Source of the DNA: Pegoplata infirma
Taxonomy: Eukaryota > Arthropoda > Insecta > Diptera > Anthomyiidae
Reading direction: 5' to 3'
DNA: 64,000 bases
NCBI GenBank assembly: GCA_963921195.1
Contig: OY992537.1
Span: forward strand, 64,840,400-64,904,399
Shown here piece by piece: positions 43,935-55,059 of the stretch (its first letter is position 1; every line of letters starts with the position of its first letter). Below the pieces are notes generated by a model. It was not told the origin of the DNA, did not search any database, and worked only from the letters and a program-made list of their open reading frames with translations. A program made the position numbers and the translations under genes.

Positions 43935-44300
43935 ATTTTGAAATTTCTTCTTTTAAACTTAATTTGACCCAAATCGGATTATCTTAACCATAGGCACCTT
44001 GCGATCAAAGTTTGAACTTTTTTAAAAATGTTCATGAGTAAAAAAATGTCAATTCAACCGAAAAAAAAATTGAGATATAGCCTTCCAAAAATTAAGGTCA
44101 AAACAATCCCTTTGACCTTTAAAAAAAAAAAATCATGGTGCATGCGATTTTTAAGCCTGTCTCATTACTTATTATTTGAAACCTGAATGAGACCTGTACC
44201 TTGATTACTTTTTGAGATAACGTCATATATGTCAGAACACCTTAGTCAAATATGAAAATTTTTCTAATTTTCAAGACCCCGTATCTCGAATACTCATTGT
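43935..44300. repeat. Fragment of the 3.9-kb foldback family
   Basis: AATTTGACCCAAATCGGATT, TAACCATAGGCACC and GCGATCAAAGTTTGAA match one arm of the 3944-6019 element. Confidence 0.5.
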
Positions 44301-44315
44301 CAGTACCGTTTTAAC

Positions 44316-44384
44316 CATTATGGCACACTGGGCACGTGCCCAGGGCCCCGACATTAGGGGCCCGAATTGCAAGTAAATTCGCTT
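44316..44384. other. Element end adjoining array F
   Basis: GGCACACTGGGCACGTGCCC, then AGGGCCCCG and GGGGCCCG, is conspicuously GC-rich and self-complementary (GGGCACGTGCCC). It looks like a transposon terminus immediately before the satellite array. Similar CAGTGGCG-type ends precede arrays D and E. Confidence 0.45.
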
Positions 44385-46320
44385 ATACAAAAATCTGAGA
44401 TTTTTTTATAGGAGCAAGTCCCCTATCAAAATTCTCATACTCATAAAATTTTTTTCTACATAAAAGTTTTAGATTGTGAAATATATTTCGTACAAAAAAA
44501 GTTCCAGATTCTTAGATTATAAAAGTCTAAAGTTCATAGAAGTTTTTCCAGAATAAAAAGTTTCAGATTCTGAGACATTTTTCGAAAAGTCTCACATTCT
44601 AAGACATTTTCCGTATGGAAAAGGTCTGAGATTCTGAGACATTTTTCGAAAAGTCTCAGTTTCTGAGACATTTTTCGTATAGAAAAAGTCTCAGATTCTG
44701 AGACATTTTTCGTACAGAAAAAGTCTCAGATTCTGAGACATTTTTCGTATAGAAAAAGCTCAGATTCTGAAAAAGTCCCAGATTCTGAGAAATTTTTTGT
44801 ATAGAAAAAATCTTACATTCTAAGATCTCTAAGAATCGGAGACACTTTTCGTAAAAAAAAGTTTCAGATTCTGAACAATTTTTTGTATAGAAAAAATCTC
44901 AGATTTTAACAAATTTTTCATTTAGGTAAAGTTCAGATCCTGAGACATTTTTCGTATAGAAAAAGTTTCAGATTCTGAGACATTTTTTGTATAGAAAAAA
45001 TCTTAGATTCTGAGACATTTTTTCGTATAGAAAAACTCTCAGATTCTGAGACATTTTTCGTATAGAAAAGTCTCAGATTCTGAAACATTTTTCGTAAAGA
45101 AAAACTCAGATTCAGTCTCAAATTCTGAGACCGTTTTCTTATAAAAAAAGTCTCAGATTCTGAAAAATTTTTAGTATATTCCGAGACATTTTTCGTATAG
45201 AAAAGTTTCTATACGAAAAATGTCCCAGACTCTGAGACATTTTTTGTAAGGATAAAGTCTCGGATTCAGAGACATTTTTCGTATAGCAAAAGTCTCAGAT
45301 TTTGAGACATTTTTCGTAAAGGAAAAGTCTCAGATTCTGCAACAATTTTCCTATAGAAAAAGTCTCAGATTCTGAGACATTTATCCAATAGAAGAAGTCT
45401 CATATTCTGAGACATTTTTCGCCTAGAAAAAGTCTCAGATTCTGAGAAATTTTTCCTATAATCCGAGACATTTTTCGTATAGAAAAAGTCTCAGGTTCTG
45501 AGACATTTTTCGTGCAGAAAAAGTCTCAGATTCTGACACATTTTTCGTATAGAAAAAGTCTCAGATTCTAAAACATTTTTCGTACAGAAAAAGTATAGAA
45601 AAAGTCCCAAATTCTGAGACATTTTTCGTATTGAAAAAATCTCAGATTCTGAGACATTTTTTGTATAGAAAAAGTTTCAGATTCTAAGACATTTTTTGTA
45701 TAGAAAAAGTCTCAGATTCAAAGACATTTTTCGTATAATATTCTAAAACATTTTTTGTATAGAAAAAGTCTCAGATTCTCAGAAAAGTGTCTCAGATTCA
45801 GACACATTTTTCGTCTAGAAAAATTCTCAGATTCTGGAACATTTTTCGTATAGAAAAAGTCTCAGATTCTGAGACATTCTGGGATATTTTTCGTATAGAA
45901 AACTTTTTCTATTTCCTATAGAACATTTCTGAGACATTTTTCGTATAGAAAAAGTCTTAGATTCTGAGAGAATCTGATGTCTTAGATTCTGAGACATTTT
46001 TCGCATAGAAAAAGATCTGAGATACTTTTCGTATAAAAAAAGTCACAGATAATGAAAAATTTTTTATATAGAAAAAGTCCCAGATTCTGAAACTTTTTTC
46101 GTATAGAAAAAGTCTCAGATTGTATAAAAAAAAAGAATCAGATTCTGAGACTTTTTTTATGTAGAAAATCTCAGATTCTAAGACATTTTTCGTATAGAAT
46201 TTAAGTCTCAGATTCTAGAACATTTTGGCAGATTCTATGAAATTTTTCATATAAAAAATCCCAGATTATGAGACATTTTTCGTATAAAAATGTCTCAGAT
46301 TCTGAGAAATTTTTCCCCAC
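44385..46320. repeat. 35-bp satellite, array F (in Hsp40 intron 3)
   Basis: About 55 units of AAAAAGTCTCAGATTCTGAG + ACATTTTTCGTATAG. It is the same family as A-E and in inverted orientation to array E on the other side of exons 1-3. Many units are near-identical, suggesting recent amplification. The minus-strand 62-residue ORF is repeat translation. Confidence 0.9.
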
Positions 46321-46991
46321 AGAAAAATGAAACCACACTTCGTGTGTGCCCAATGGCTCCGCTCGCTATACCTTACGACGGCTCTTTTTGGGAGTGGTTT
46401 TAGAAAATAATAAAAAAATTGCGTGAAATTATGTTTTAAGGCGTAAATATCGGGGCATGACTTAATTCCGTTCGGACTTGAAAAAAGTGGTTTACTCGTA
46501 AAACGCAAAACGAATTTTATTTTTTTCGGAATAAAATCACTATCAAAAGAAAATTTGCTGATTTTGAACCCCCAATTTTTTTGGTAAAGTTAGCAAAAAT
46601 GTTTTGCCAAAAAGTAGTACACTGAATTTTTTTTTATTTCAACTTAGTTCATACACATTTAAGGACCCCATTGGGTTCGGACCCGATAGGTCCAGACCCC
46701 GATGGGCCTAGACCTAGTTGGGTTCCTTAAAAATCGTCATAGTTTTTGATCCAAAAGCAAAAATGCTTTTGAATTTTTTGTTGTGTCGTCAATATTTACC
46801 GAGATATGAGCATTTTAAAATTTTCGGGAATGCTAACTTTTTTGGATCCAAAGTTAGAACCCATTAGGGTCCATACATGTGAAGAGGACCGGCGATACTA
46901 TGGTGAGCCCGAGAACCAAAAATGACCTCCATTTTGTTCCATCTGGCTTAGTTTCCGAGATAGCGCCATTTTAAGTTTTCTAAAAAAAACA
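46321..46991. other. Non-coding stretch with a GGACCC/GACCTAG repeat
   Basis: No gene is seen. At 46660-46730 short words such as GGACCCCATTGGGTTCGGA, GACCCCGATGGGCCTAGACC and TTGGGTTCCTTAAA recur, probably the remains of another element. Confidence 0.4.
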
Positions 46992-49648
46992 AGTGAGAGT
47001 GTTAAATTCGGCCGTGCCGAATCTGTTATACCCTCCAACATGCAAATAAATAAAAAAAAAATTGCAGGGGCGTTTTATTTTTTGTTTTGGGGGGGGGGGG
47101 TCGGTAGGGTAATTGGGGGAGGCATTTCTTCTCGAATATGTGTTTAAGAATTCATTCTTATACTTTTTGCTCTAAAGAAATACAAGTTAATCATTATTTA
47201 AAAAAAAATTATTCCACGCCCATAAAAGGGGGGCGGACCGAAAAAACGACATTTTCTAATTCTGTGGGTCCAAATGCAGGACTTTGAACTTCTTGTAGCA
47301 TAAAAATGTTGTATTTGTTAAACAAAAACAAAGAAAATCATGTAAAAATATGGTATTTTTCAGAGGTTGGTTTAGTTCTTCAAGGGGGAACTTTTTTTTC
47401 CCTGGTCCGATTTTGCTCATTTACGAACTTAACCTGCCTAGGAACATAAGACATATTCGTGCCAAATGTCGGGAGTCTAGCTCTTTTATTTTGGACTGCA
47501 TCGTGTTAACTACAGACGGACAGACGGACAGACGGACAGACGGACAGACGGACGGACGGACGGACATCGCTAGAATGTCTTAGAATCGATCACTGATCAT
47601 AAATATATGGGGCATTCCATGTGAAATCGGACACTTTGAAAAACTTTTTTTTTAGATTTTCCCAATTTGTTTACAGTTTTTAGTACCCTTCGAAAACTCC
47701 TTCGTGGTAAATTTTCAGATTTTTTTGATGACCCGTTCAAAAGATATCGAATTTTTAAAAATTGGTAGTTTGTTCCTTTACTCAAACTTCTTTGATTCAT
47801 AACTTCTTCAATAATGGTCCAAATTTCAATTTTTTTTTTTCAAAATTTTTGTTTTTTTACGTACTTTCTAAAAAAAAATCCCAAAAAATTCTTAAAAGCG
47901 CTCTAGTATGCGATTTTTAAGTTTTAAAATTTAAATCTCATTTTTGAAAATGTTTGTACTCTTTGATTTTTTTGAAATTTTTTTGTGTAAAATTTCTATC
48001 AATTCTACAAATTGTTTGCCCAGGAAGATCGTGGGATAACGATTATTACTATTTTTAAAAATTTTTTGAAAAAATTTTATTGTAATTTTCGAATCTTAAA
48101 ATCATTTCTACTGCTCCAATGGTGCGTCATAGAGGGGTCCTTTATAAGACCGACCCCCATTAATTTTTACGTCTTAACATTTCTTTGGAACAAACTAATA
48201 CAATATCTCCAATTTCTAAGGGGGCTCCCACACAAAACAACATTTTTTAAAATTTGTTCCAACCGCTCTAACTGCCCCAATATTGCCCTTAGAGCAACAA
48301 AATGTATGACCGACCCACAATATTTTTTTAGTCCAAACATTTTCTCTGAACACACCTACCCTCTATCTTTAACTGTTAAGGCGGTCCCCATACAATTTTT
48401 TTTATTTTTTGTAAATTTGTTTTATTTAATCAGCTTCTACCGGTCCAATGGTGCGTCCGAGAGGGGTCATTAGTGAGACTGACCCCCATTTATTTTTACC
48501 CTACAACATTTTTTCAAAACGTACCTACGCCCTATCTCCACTCCCTAAGTAGGCTCCCATACAAAATTACATTTTTATAAAATTTGCTCCAGCTGTTATT
48601 TGTATGGGAGCCTACTTAGGGAGTGGAGATAGGGCGTAGGTATGTTTTGAAAAAATGTTGTAGGGTAAAAATAAATGGGGGTCGGTCTCACTAATGACCC
48701 CTCTCAGATGCACCATTGGACCGGTAGAAACTGATTAAATAAAACAAATTTACAAAAAATAAAAAAAATTGTATGGGGACCGCCTTAACAGTTAAAGATA
48801 GAGGGTAGGTGTGTTCAGAGAAAATGTTTGGACTAAAAAAATATTGTGGGTCGGTCATACATTTTGTTGCTCTAAGGGCAATATTAGGGCAGTTAGAGCG
48901 GTTGGAACAAATTTAAAAAAATGTCATTTTCTGTGGGAGCCCCCTTAGAAATTGGAGATAGGGTATTAGTTTGTTCCAAAGAAATGTTAAGACGTAAAAA
49001 TTAATGGGGGTCGGTCTTACAAAGGACCCCTCTATGACGCACCATTGGAGCAGTAGAAATGATTTTAAGATTCGAAAATTACAATAAAATTTTTTCAAAA
49101 AATTTTAAAAAATAGTAATAATCGTTATCCCACGATCTTCCTGGGCCAAAAATTTGTAGAATTGATAGAAGTTTTACACAAAAAAAATTTCAAAAAAATC
49201 GAAGAGTACAAACATTTTCAAAAATGAGATTTAAATTTTAAAACTTAAAAATCGCATACTAGAGCGCTTTTAAAAATTTTTAGGGATTTTTTTTTAGAAA
49301 GTACGTAAAAAAACAAAAATTTTGAAAAAAAAAAATTTAAAATTTGGACCATTATTGAAGAAGTTATGATTAAAAGAAGTTTGAGTAAAGGAACAAACTA
49401 CCAATTTTTAAAAATTCGATATCTTTTGAACGGGTCATCAAAAAAATCTGAAAATTTACCACGAAGGAGTTTTCGAAGGGTACTAAAAACTGTAAACAAA
49501 TTGGGAAAATCTAAAAAAAAGTTTTTCAAAGTGTCCGATTTCACATGGAATGCCCCATATATACTTTATGGGGTCCTAGACCGATATTTTGATGCGTTAC
49601 ACACGGAATGACAAAGTGAGTATACCCTCATACTGTAGTTGGAGGGTA
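46992..49648 (-). mobile_element. (GTCY)n element split by a 1.95-kb foldback
   Basis: The first part (46992-47605) starts GAGAGTGTTAAATTCGGCCG and carries (GACGGACA)n-type repeats at 47514-47563. The last part resumes at 49553 with ATACTTTATGGGGTCCTAGA, AACGGAATGACAAAGTGAGT and GTTGGAGGGTATAAAA. The interruption falls exactly in the ATATATAT run that the intact 22.5-kb copy has at this point. A G12 tract lies at 47089-47100. Confidence 0.8.
47606..49552. mobile_element. Foldback element, GGGGCATTCC family, intact copy (1.95 kb)
   Basis: GGGGCATTCCATGTGAAATC (left) and GATTTCACATGGAATGCCCC (right) are exact inverted ends. Arms of about 970 bp are nearly complementary to a centre near 48577 (CTCCCTAAGTAGGCTCCCAT and complement). 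Flanks read ATATAT on both sides. The 67- and 81-residue ORFs MNQRSLSKG... / MIKRSLSKG... recur in each arm and in the 15-17 kb copy, reading inwards. They may be conserved DNA ends and not protein. Plus ORF 48012-48473 (153 codons) shows no domain. Confidence 0.85.
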
Positions 49649-49655
49649 TAAAAAT

Positions 49656-49830
49656 TACACTTTATTTTTGCTAATATTAGCAAAAAATTTTAAATTTAGC
49701 AAAAAAAAAAAATAGTTCAAATTTTGTTTAAAAATGCTAATACGCTAAATGAAGTTTACAATATATTTTTGCTAAAATGCTAATCTCAACTAAAAATTAG
49801 TAAATCTACTAATGTATTATTTTGAGTGTA
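49656..49830. mobile_element. Small MITE, CACTCAAAA family (175 bp)
   Basis: TACACTTTATTTTTGCTAAT (left) and TGTATTATTTTGAGTGTA (right) are imperfect inverted ends, with GCTAAT/ATTAGC words inside. It sits exactly between two (GTCY)n copies. Confidence 0.6.
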
Positions 49831-50625
49831 CCCTCCACTTACAATTAGTAATAGTGGGTATATATAAGTTTGTCATTCCGTTTGTAACCCATCGAAATAT
49901 TGACATGGGACCCATTAAGTACATATCGCTCATTTACTTGAATAACGTCATAACTCAAAAACTGTGATTTCTGAGTTAATGATGCAGAATTGTTATTAGC
50001 CAAAAATTCGTATTAATATCTGTTAAACTCACCGTTTGAGAATAAAACACGCCATTATTACATTTTCAAAGTAACGGCCATTTTCAACGGAAAACCAGTT
50101 TCAATTGTAAACTTTAAACGCGATTTCAAAATCAAATATTTTGAGTTATGACACTATACAAGTAAATGAGCGATGTGTTATTGATCACTGATCGATTTTA
50201 AGACATTCTATTGATAGCCGTCTGTCCGTCCGTCTGTTTGTCTGTGGAAATAGCAATCACGGCCAAAATATTTCACAAAGATGACTGAAACTTAACATGT
50301 TGCCCCGAGAAGTTTGGTATTGCATTTGAGTGAAATCGGTTTAGCTGTTCAAAAGTTATGAACGAAAATGGAAGGAGACCTCAACAATTTTGGTAAATTC
50401 AACATAACCTAAAAATACAAAATGCTTTAATTCGGCTTCAGAATTGGACACCGAAGGTTATTTAAACAAGTACAAACAAATTTTATAACAAAATAAGAAA
50501 AAAATCGCGGATTTTTTTTTAACAAAAAATTTTTTTCAAAAATAATTTCTTTTTAAATTTTTTTTTTAATTGTGGAGGGTATCCCTACTTTCGGCAAGAC
50601 CGAACTTTTTTACTTGTTTTTTTAT
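49831..50625 (+). mobile_element. (GTCY)n element with nested 250-bp palindrome
   Basis: ACCCTCCACTTACAATTAGT, GTTTGTCATTCCGTTTGTAA, the tract GTCTGTCCGTCCGTCTGTTT (50220) and the 3' end GTGGAGGGTATCCCTACTTT with TTACTTGTTTTTT match the 4878-5850 copy. A palindromic insert at 49925-50174 separates the two halves. Confidence 0.75.
49925..50174. mobile_element. 250-bp MITE with ATCGCTCATTTACTTG ends
   Basis: ATCGCTCATTTACTTG (49925-49940) is the exact complement of CAAGTAAATGAGCGAT (50159-50174), and the homology extends inwards (CATAACTCAAAA / TTTTGAGTTATG). It interrupts the (GTCY)n copy at the place where intact copies have TATATATTCATGATC. Confidence 0.75.
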
Positions 50626-50639
50626 TTATTTCAACGAAA

Positions 50640-51481
50640 AAAGTATACCACGCCAAACCTCTTCATCGCCGTTTCCCCCCCCCCCCCCCCCTCTAAAACG
50701 TCCTTGTCAATATTATTTTTATTTGCTTACCTGTTGGAGTGAGTAAAAGATTCGCCACAGCCGAACTTAACATTCTCACTTCTTTTTTTTCTCATTATTT
50801 ATAAATTATTTTTTTACCCCAATTATTACAAATAATTGTAAATATCAAATTTACAAAAATAAAAAATTCTCACACATGGTGGTAAATCAAAATTGTTAAT
50901 TGAGTGTATAAATGGTTATTTACCATATTAGCACGAAGCTCCAACCATGCAAGCATTCGTTCATTAATTTGATCAATCACAATATTTTTTATTTTATTTT
51001 TTTTTAAGGCAGTTTTTCCCAAATTAATCAATGACACTTTTTTTTGTGTGTTGAAGTTGGTTTTTGCTTGTTTAAGTTTTACAAAATAAAAAAAAAAATT
51101 AAAATATTTTTATGGTCAACCAATCAAAGTTTCTGTCTATGATTTTTTTTTAACACTGTGAGTGTGTATTGAACCATACATAGCCACTTAAAAGCACCCA
51201 TATATACAAAGCTGTGGGTGTAAATTAAAAGAGCTTATGTTTATAGGAGAGAAAATATATGAAAAATATAATAAAATGTGTGCGAAATCAACAGCAATGA
51301 TTTTGTTGGAGAAAACCGACGATTTCAAAAATTTGTTGTCATATTAACAAAACAGTTAATTGTATTAACATATAAAATAATTGAGTATTTTGTAACAACG
51401 GAATTTGTCAATACAATTAAATTGTTTGTTAGTACAATTAAATTGTTAATACCGAGGAAAAATCTGCTTAAAATCTGTCAC
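50640..51481. other. AT-rich stretch with a C17 tract
   Basis: No gene is seen. A run of 17 C lies at about 50675-50691, which is unusual here. The + strand ORF 51278-51694 runs into the following MITE and has no domain. Confidence 0.4.
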
Positions 51482-51813
51482 TTAAGGTGGCTTCAGACTA
51501 TAATATTTGTAATAATATCTGTCAAAATTTTGTGTAAAATCTATGAAATAGTATGGTGTAAATCGGTAAAAAACAAAGAGAAATACGGATTGAAAAATAA
51601 CAAGCGGATACGTATTCTCATTTTTAGAAATTTCTCTAAAAATGAGAAAACGTATACGCGTTTCATAAGATCAGGGTTGTATTTGTTTTCATAATATTTA
51701 AGATATACACAAAGGATTTTCTAAAAGATTTTTTTGCAAGCGGACAAAATTTCGTATTATTTCAGATACGTATTTTCTTACGACTCAGTATTATAGTCTG
51801 AAGTAGGCTTTAA
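51482..51813. mobile_element. piggyBac-like MITE with TTAA at both ends
   Basis: TTAAGGTGGCTTCAGACTAT (51482) and TATTATAGTCTGAAGTAGGC with TTTAA (51813) are inverted, and TTAA is present on both sides, the target used by piggyBac transposons. A 26-bp-arm hairpin with TACGTATTCTCATTTTTAGA lies at about 51606-51661. Confidence 0.75.
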
Positions 51814-52549
51814 CAGAAACTCTGACAGCTTTTTTGTGAGTGCCCAATCTCGACTTAAGCTTTTTAAATTTGTTGCCACAGCTAAAATAATAAAAAAAAA
51901 ATAAAAAAAAGGTATTTCATGTGAATTTTTCCCATCACTTTTTTGTTTAGAGTGGCTTAAACATGAATGAGTGAGTGAATGAGTAGAGTATGTTTGGCCT
52001 GTTAATGACATGGAGTATGTATGTCTACATACTCCACTCTTGACAAGATTCAAAGCTAAATTGATATCGTTGATTTTTTGTTGTTTGTTTGTTGTTCTTC
52101 TTGTTAAAATATTGAGTTTGTTGTTTTTGTAGTTGGGCTAAAATAAACAATTTTCTGTTGTTATTTCGGTTGCTGTTTTGAATTTTTTTTTACAAGGAAG
52201 ATCCTCTAGGGGATCAGAAATTAGTAGACCCATACTTTTTTTATTACACTGTGCAACACGAATTTCCAAAAAAATAAAGTAATTTACCGGTAGACCAAAA
52301 CCCACACAATGGTTTGAAGACTTAGCTTTGACAGCCCCTAGTGAAATTTTATGCAGAAAATATTTGTAAAACAACACAGAAAATAAAATCGTCAAGTATA
52401 AATCAACAAACATCAATTGTAAATCAAACAAACATTATATCAACCAAACATTTAGTAAAAACGGCCGCCTGTTAGCCCATAATACAAAACTTCGATTTTA
52501 TTTTTAACAAACTCATTCAACTAATTTTATTTCAAAATTCTTTTATCAT
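51814..52549. other. Non-coding stretch
   Basis: No recognised gene. A 97-codon minus-strand frame (52138-52431) starts with a hydrophobic stretch but shows no family motif, and I do not call it. Confidence 0.35.
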
Positions 52550-52740
52550 GTCAACAAATAGTGTTTGTTAAATTTCTTTGTTTGAAAAAAAAAAAACGTT
52601 CACTTGTCAGACCAACAAATTGTGTTTGTTGAATTTCTTTGTTGAAAAAAAATTGGGATTTTTTACTTTTGTCAGATCAACAAATTGAGTTTGAGTTTGT
52701 TGAATTTCTTTATTGAAAAAACAAAATTCTTTTTTCAACA
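52550..52740. repeat. Threefold tandem repeat (~60-80 bp)
   Basis: GTTTGTTGAATTTCTTTGTT plus TGAAAAAA and GTCAGA(C/T)CAACAAATT recurs at about 52562, 52625 and 52690 with length differences. Non-coding. Confidence 0.65.
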
Positions 52741-53169
52741 ATCAAAATCTATAAACGTTTGTTGATATACAAATTTCCGGAGCACTTGCAGTGAAAAAAT
52801 TAATTGTATTCACAAATATGGGTCAATATAACAATTCTTTTTTTTTCTGTGAAGTCTTTAAAGGGACGTTTCTGTGTTTAATTTTGGAAAAAGAACTAAA
52901 ATGATCCCTTGATATAACAGTTAGAGGAATAATAGTTTCTAAGAAAATAATCACTATTAAATTTTACTGAAGACAGTCAAACAAATTTTTTTATTACAGA
53001 AGCACATTTTTTATAGTTTTGTTAACATATTCCAAACGGCTTTGAAAAACACATTTTCAACTTCAGTGGGTCATAAAAAAATAAGGCTATGGTTTCAAAA
53101 CCCATTTTGGGATTTTGGATCATACAGGATACACTCGGTGACCTCAAATTTGTTGCACAGAGTTAGTCG
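52741..53169. other. Non-coding stretch
   Basis: No gene or repeat is recognised. Confidence 0.35.
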
Positions 53170-53716
53170 AATCTAAAATTAATGAAGTAAAAAGGATGGT
53201 GTGGAAAGGACCTCATATTTTTAAGGGATTACATTTTGTAAAATATTTTTTAAATATCTGTACTTGTTTCATAATGTCACTATTGGTCGAAAATAAAAGA
53301 GGAGAATCTTTTCTAATTTTTCCATGTTTTTTATTTTGCCACATCAGGAAAGATGTACTTTTATAAATTTATCAAAATAATTTGTTAAAAATTTTAAATG
53401 ATATTTAAGAACAACGTTTTGAAAGAACATAACTATCCTCTTTTTTCCTGATATGTCAAAATAATAAAATTGGAAAATTAGCGGAAATACTCTTCTTTAA
53501 TTTGCAATTACTTGTGCATCGTACGACAAGTACAAATATTTAAAAAATATTTTCTACAAATTAATCCTCTAAAACTTTGGAGTCCTTTTAAAAGGAAACA
53601 GGATCACGAAATGAAAAACTTCAAATGCAGTTTTTCTACATTTACTCTTTAGTTTCAAACGTATATTATCCAGTTCGTGTTTAAAGAAATTTTTTTCTTT
53701 TTGTCGGACGGTGATA
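53170..53716. mobile_element. Foldback element, CCGTCCGACA family, copy 3
   Basis: TGTACTTGTTTCATAATGTC to TACGACAAGTACAAAT form the arms. The right end CGTGTTTAAAG, TTTTTGTCGGACGGTG matches copies 1 and 2. The left TIR is lost. Confidence 0.65.
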
Positions 53717-53739
53717 TGAGCACGATCGGTTGAAAATTG

Positions 53740-54180
53740 CCGTACACATTAAAGTTTTTTGTGAGATCGAAATTTGGGCAAAATTTAAAAATATCTTGCG
53801 ATACATCATATTTATTGATTTGATGAGCTGAACACAAATATCCAAAAAATTTTAAAATCGGTTAAACGGATTTCGAGATATCGTTATTTGATTTTTTGAG
53901 ATTCACAGGAACCGACATTTTTTGCAAACTTTCAACGATATCTCGAAAACCGTTCTAACGATTTTAAAAACTTTGATATTCGTGTTCAGTGCATCGAAAT
54001 TAATAAATACGATGTTAATTAAGACATATAATCTTTTTTTTCCGCAATTTTGTTTTCACAAACAGACTTCAATGTGGTTGCGGCACAACAATTTTCAACC
54101 GATAGAGCCCATATTTATGTCAAATTTTTTTTTTCCTAACCTCGCACAAAACTAAGCTACGATTTTTAAAAATCAAAAAT
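53740..54180. repeat. Fragment of the 3.9-kb foldback family
   Basis: TATCTTGCGATACATCATAT, TGATGAGCTGAACACAAATA and its near-complement around 53980-54020 (GTTCAGTGCATCGAAATTAA) form a short palindrome. It precedes a (GTCY)n copy, as in the 4-6 kb arrangement. Confidence 0.55.
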
Positions 54181-54182
54181 AA

Positions 54183-55012
54183 AACAAGTAGAAAAGTTAA
54201 ATTCGACTTGGCAGAATCTATTTATACCCTCCCTTTTTTAAAGGATAGTAAATTTTAAACGTGAAACAAAATTAACAATTTTGATTAGAAATATTTTATT
54301 TTGAGTAAAAAACTTTATTTAATAGTTTTTGTAAAAAAAGAAAAATAATATTTTTTTTGAGTGTAAAATTTTTTTCGAGTGTAAATTTTTACTAAACTAA
54401 AAAAGTTTGAAAATATTTCTGAGTGACAAAAATACTTTGTAAGTTAATTTTATGGCTTACCAATGTTTTTAAAGCTTGTTTTTTTTTTAAAGCATGATTT
54501 TTGCAACATGTGAATTTAAGTTTAAACCAATCTGAAATTCACAGTTTTGCTAATAACTTTTGAACCATTCAGCCGATTTGGCCTTTATTCAATACGAACC
54601 AGACCAGGGGAACGAAAAATATATATGCCAAGCTTCAGCACCCTCAGAGTAGGTGTTCGAAAGTTATCGTGTTTTTTATCTCGTAAATTCGCGAAAAATG
54701 TTTGCCGAATTTCACTTTTTTGCTTATAACTTTTGAACTGCTTGACCGATTTCGCTGGAGTGCAATACCAACCTGACCAGGTAAATGACGAACATATTTG
54801 CCAAACTTCAGAAGCGTCCGTAAAGTCTTTCAAAAAGTAGCGTGTTTTCAACTGACAGGCAGACGGACAGACATCGCGAGATCGTTCTTAAATCGATTGA
54901 GGATCATGAATATATATACTTTAGGAAGTCCTAGACCAATATTTCGAGGTTTTACAAACGGAATGACAAATTTATGTATACCCTCTATCACTAGAGTGGG
55001 GGGTATAAACCG
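54183..55012 (-). mobile_element. (GTCY)n element, near full-length minus copy
   Basis: It starts (as read on +) ACAAGTAGAAAAGTTAAATT and TTTATACCCTCC, carries GCTAATAACTTTTGAAC and GCTTATAACTTTTGAAC, a reduced GACAGGCAGACGGACAGACA tract at 54852, and ends AACGGAATGACAAATTTATG with TATACCCTCTATCACTAGAG. It is the mirror image of 4878-5850. Confidence 0.75.
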
Positions 55013-55059
55013 CTACCACGCCAAAGAATCCAAAAATAACACTACTAAAGATCGAAAAT

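Noticed and set aside
48012..48473. 153-codon + strand frame in the 47.6-kb foldback
   Set aside because: It crosses repeat blocks (CTCCCTA family) and the palindrome has different frames on the other arm; no domain is recognisable.
52138..52431. 97-codon minus-strand frame with a hydrophobic start
   Set aside because: No family motif, no splice or start context to support it, and AT-rich hydrophobic runs are common by chance here.
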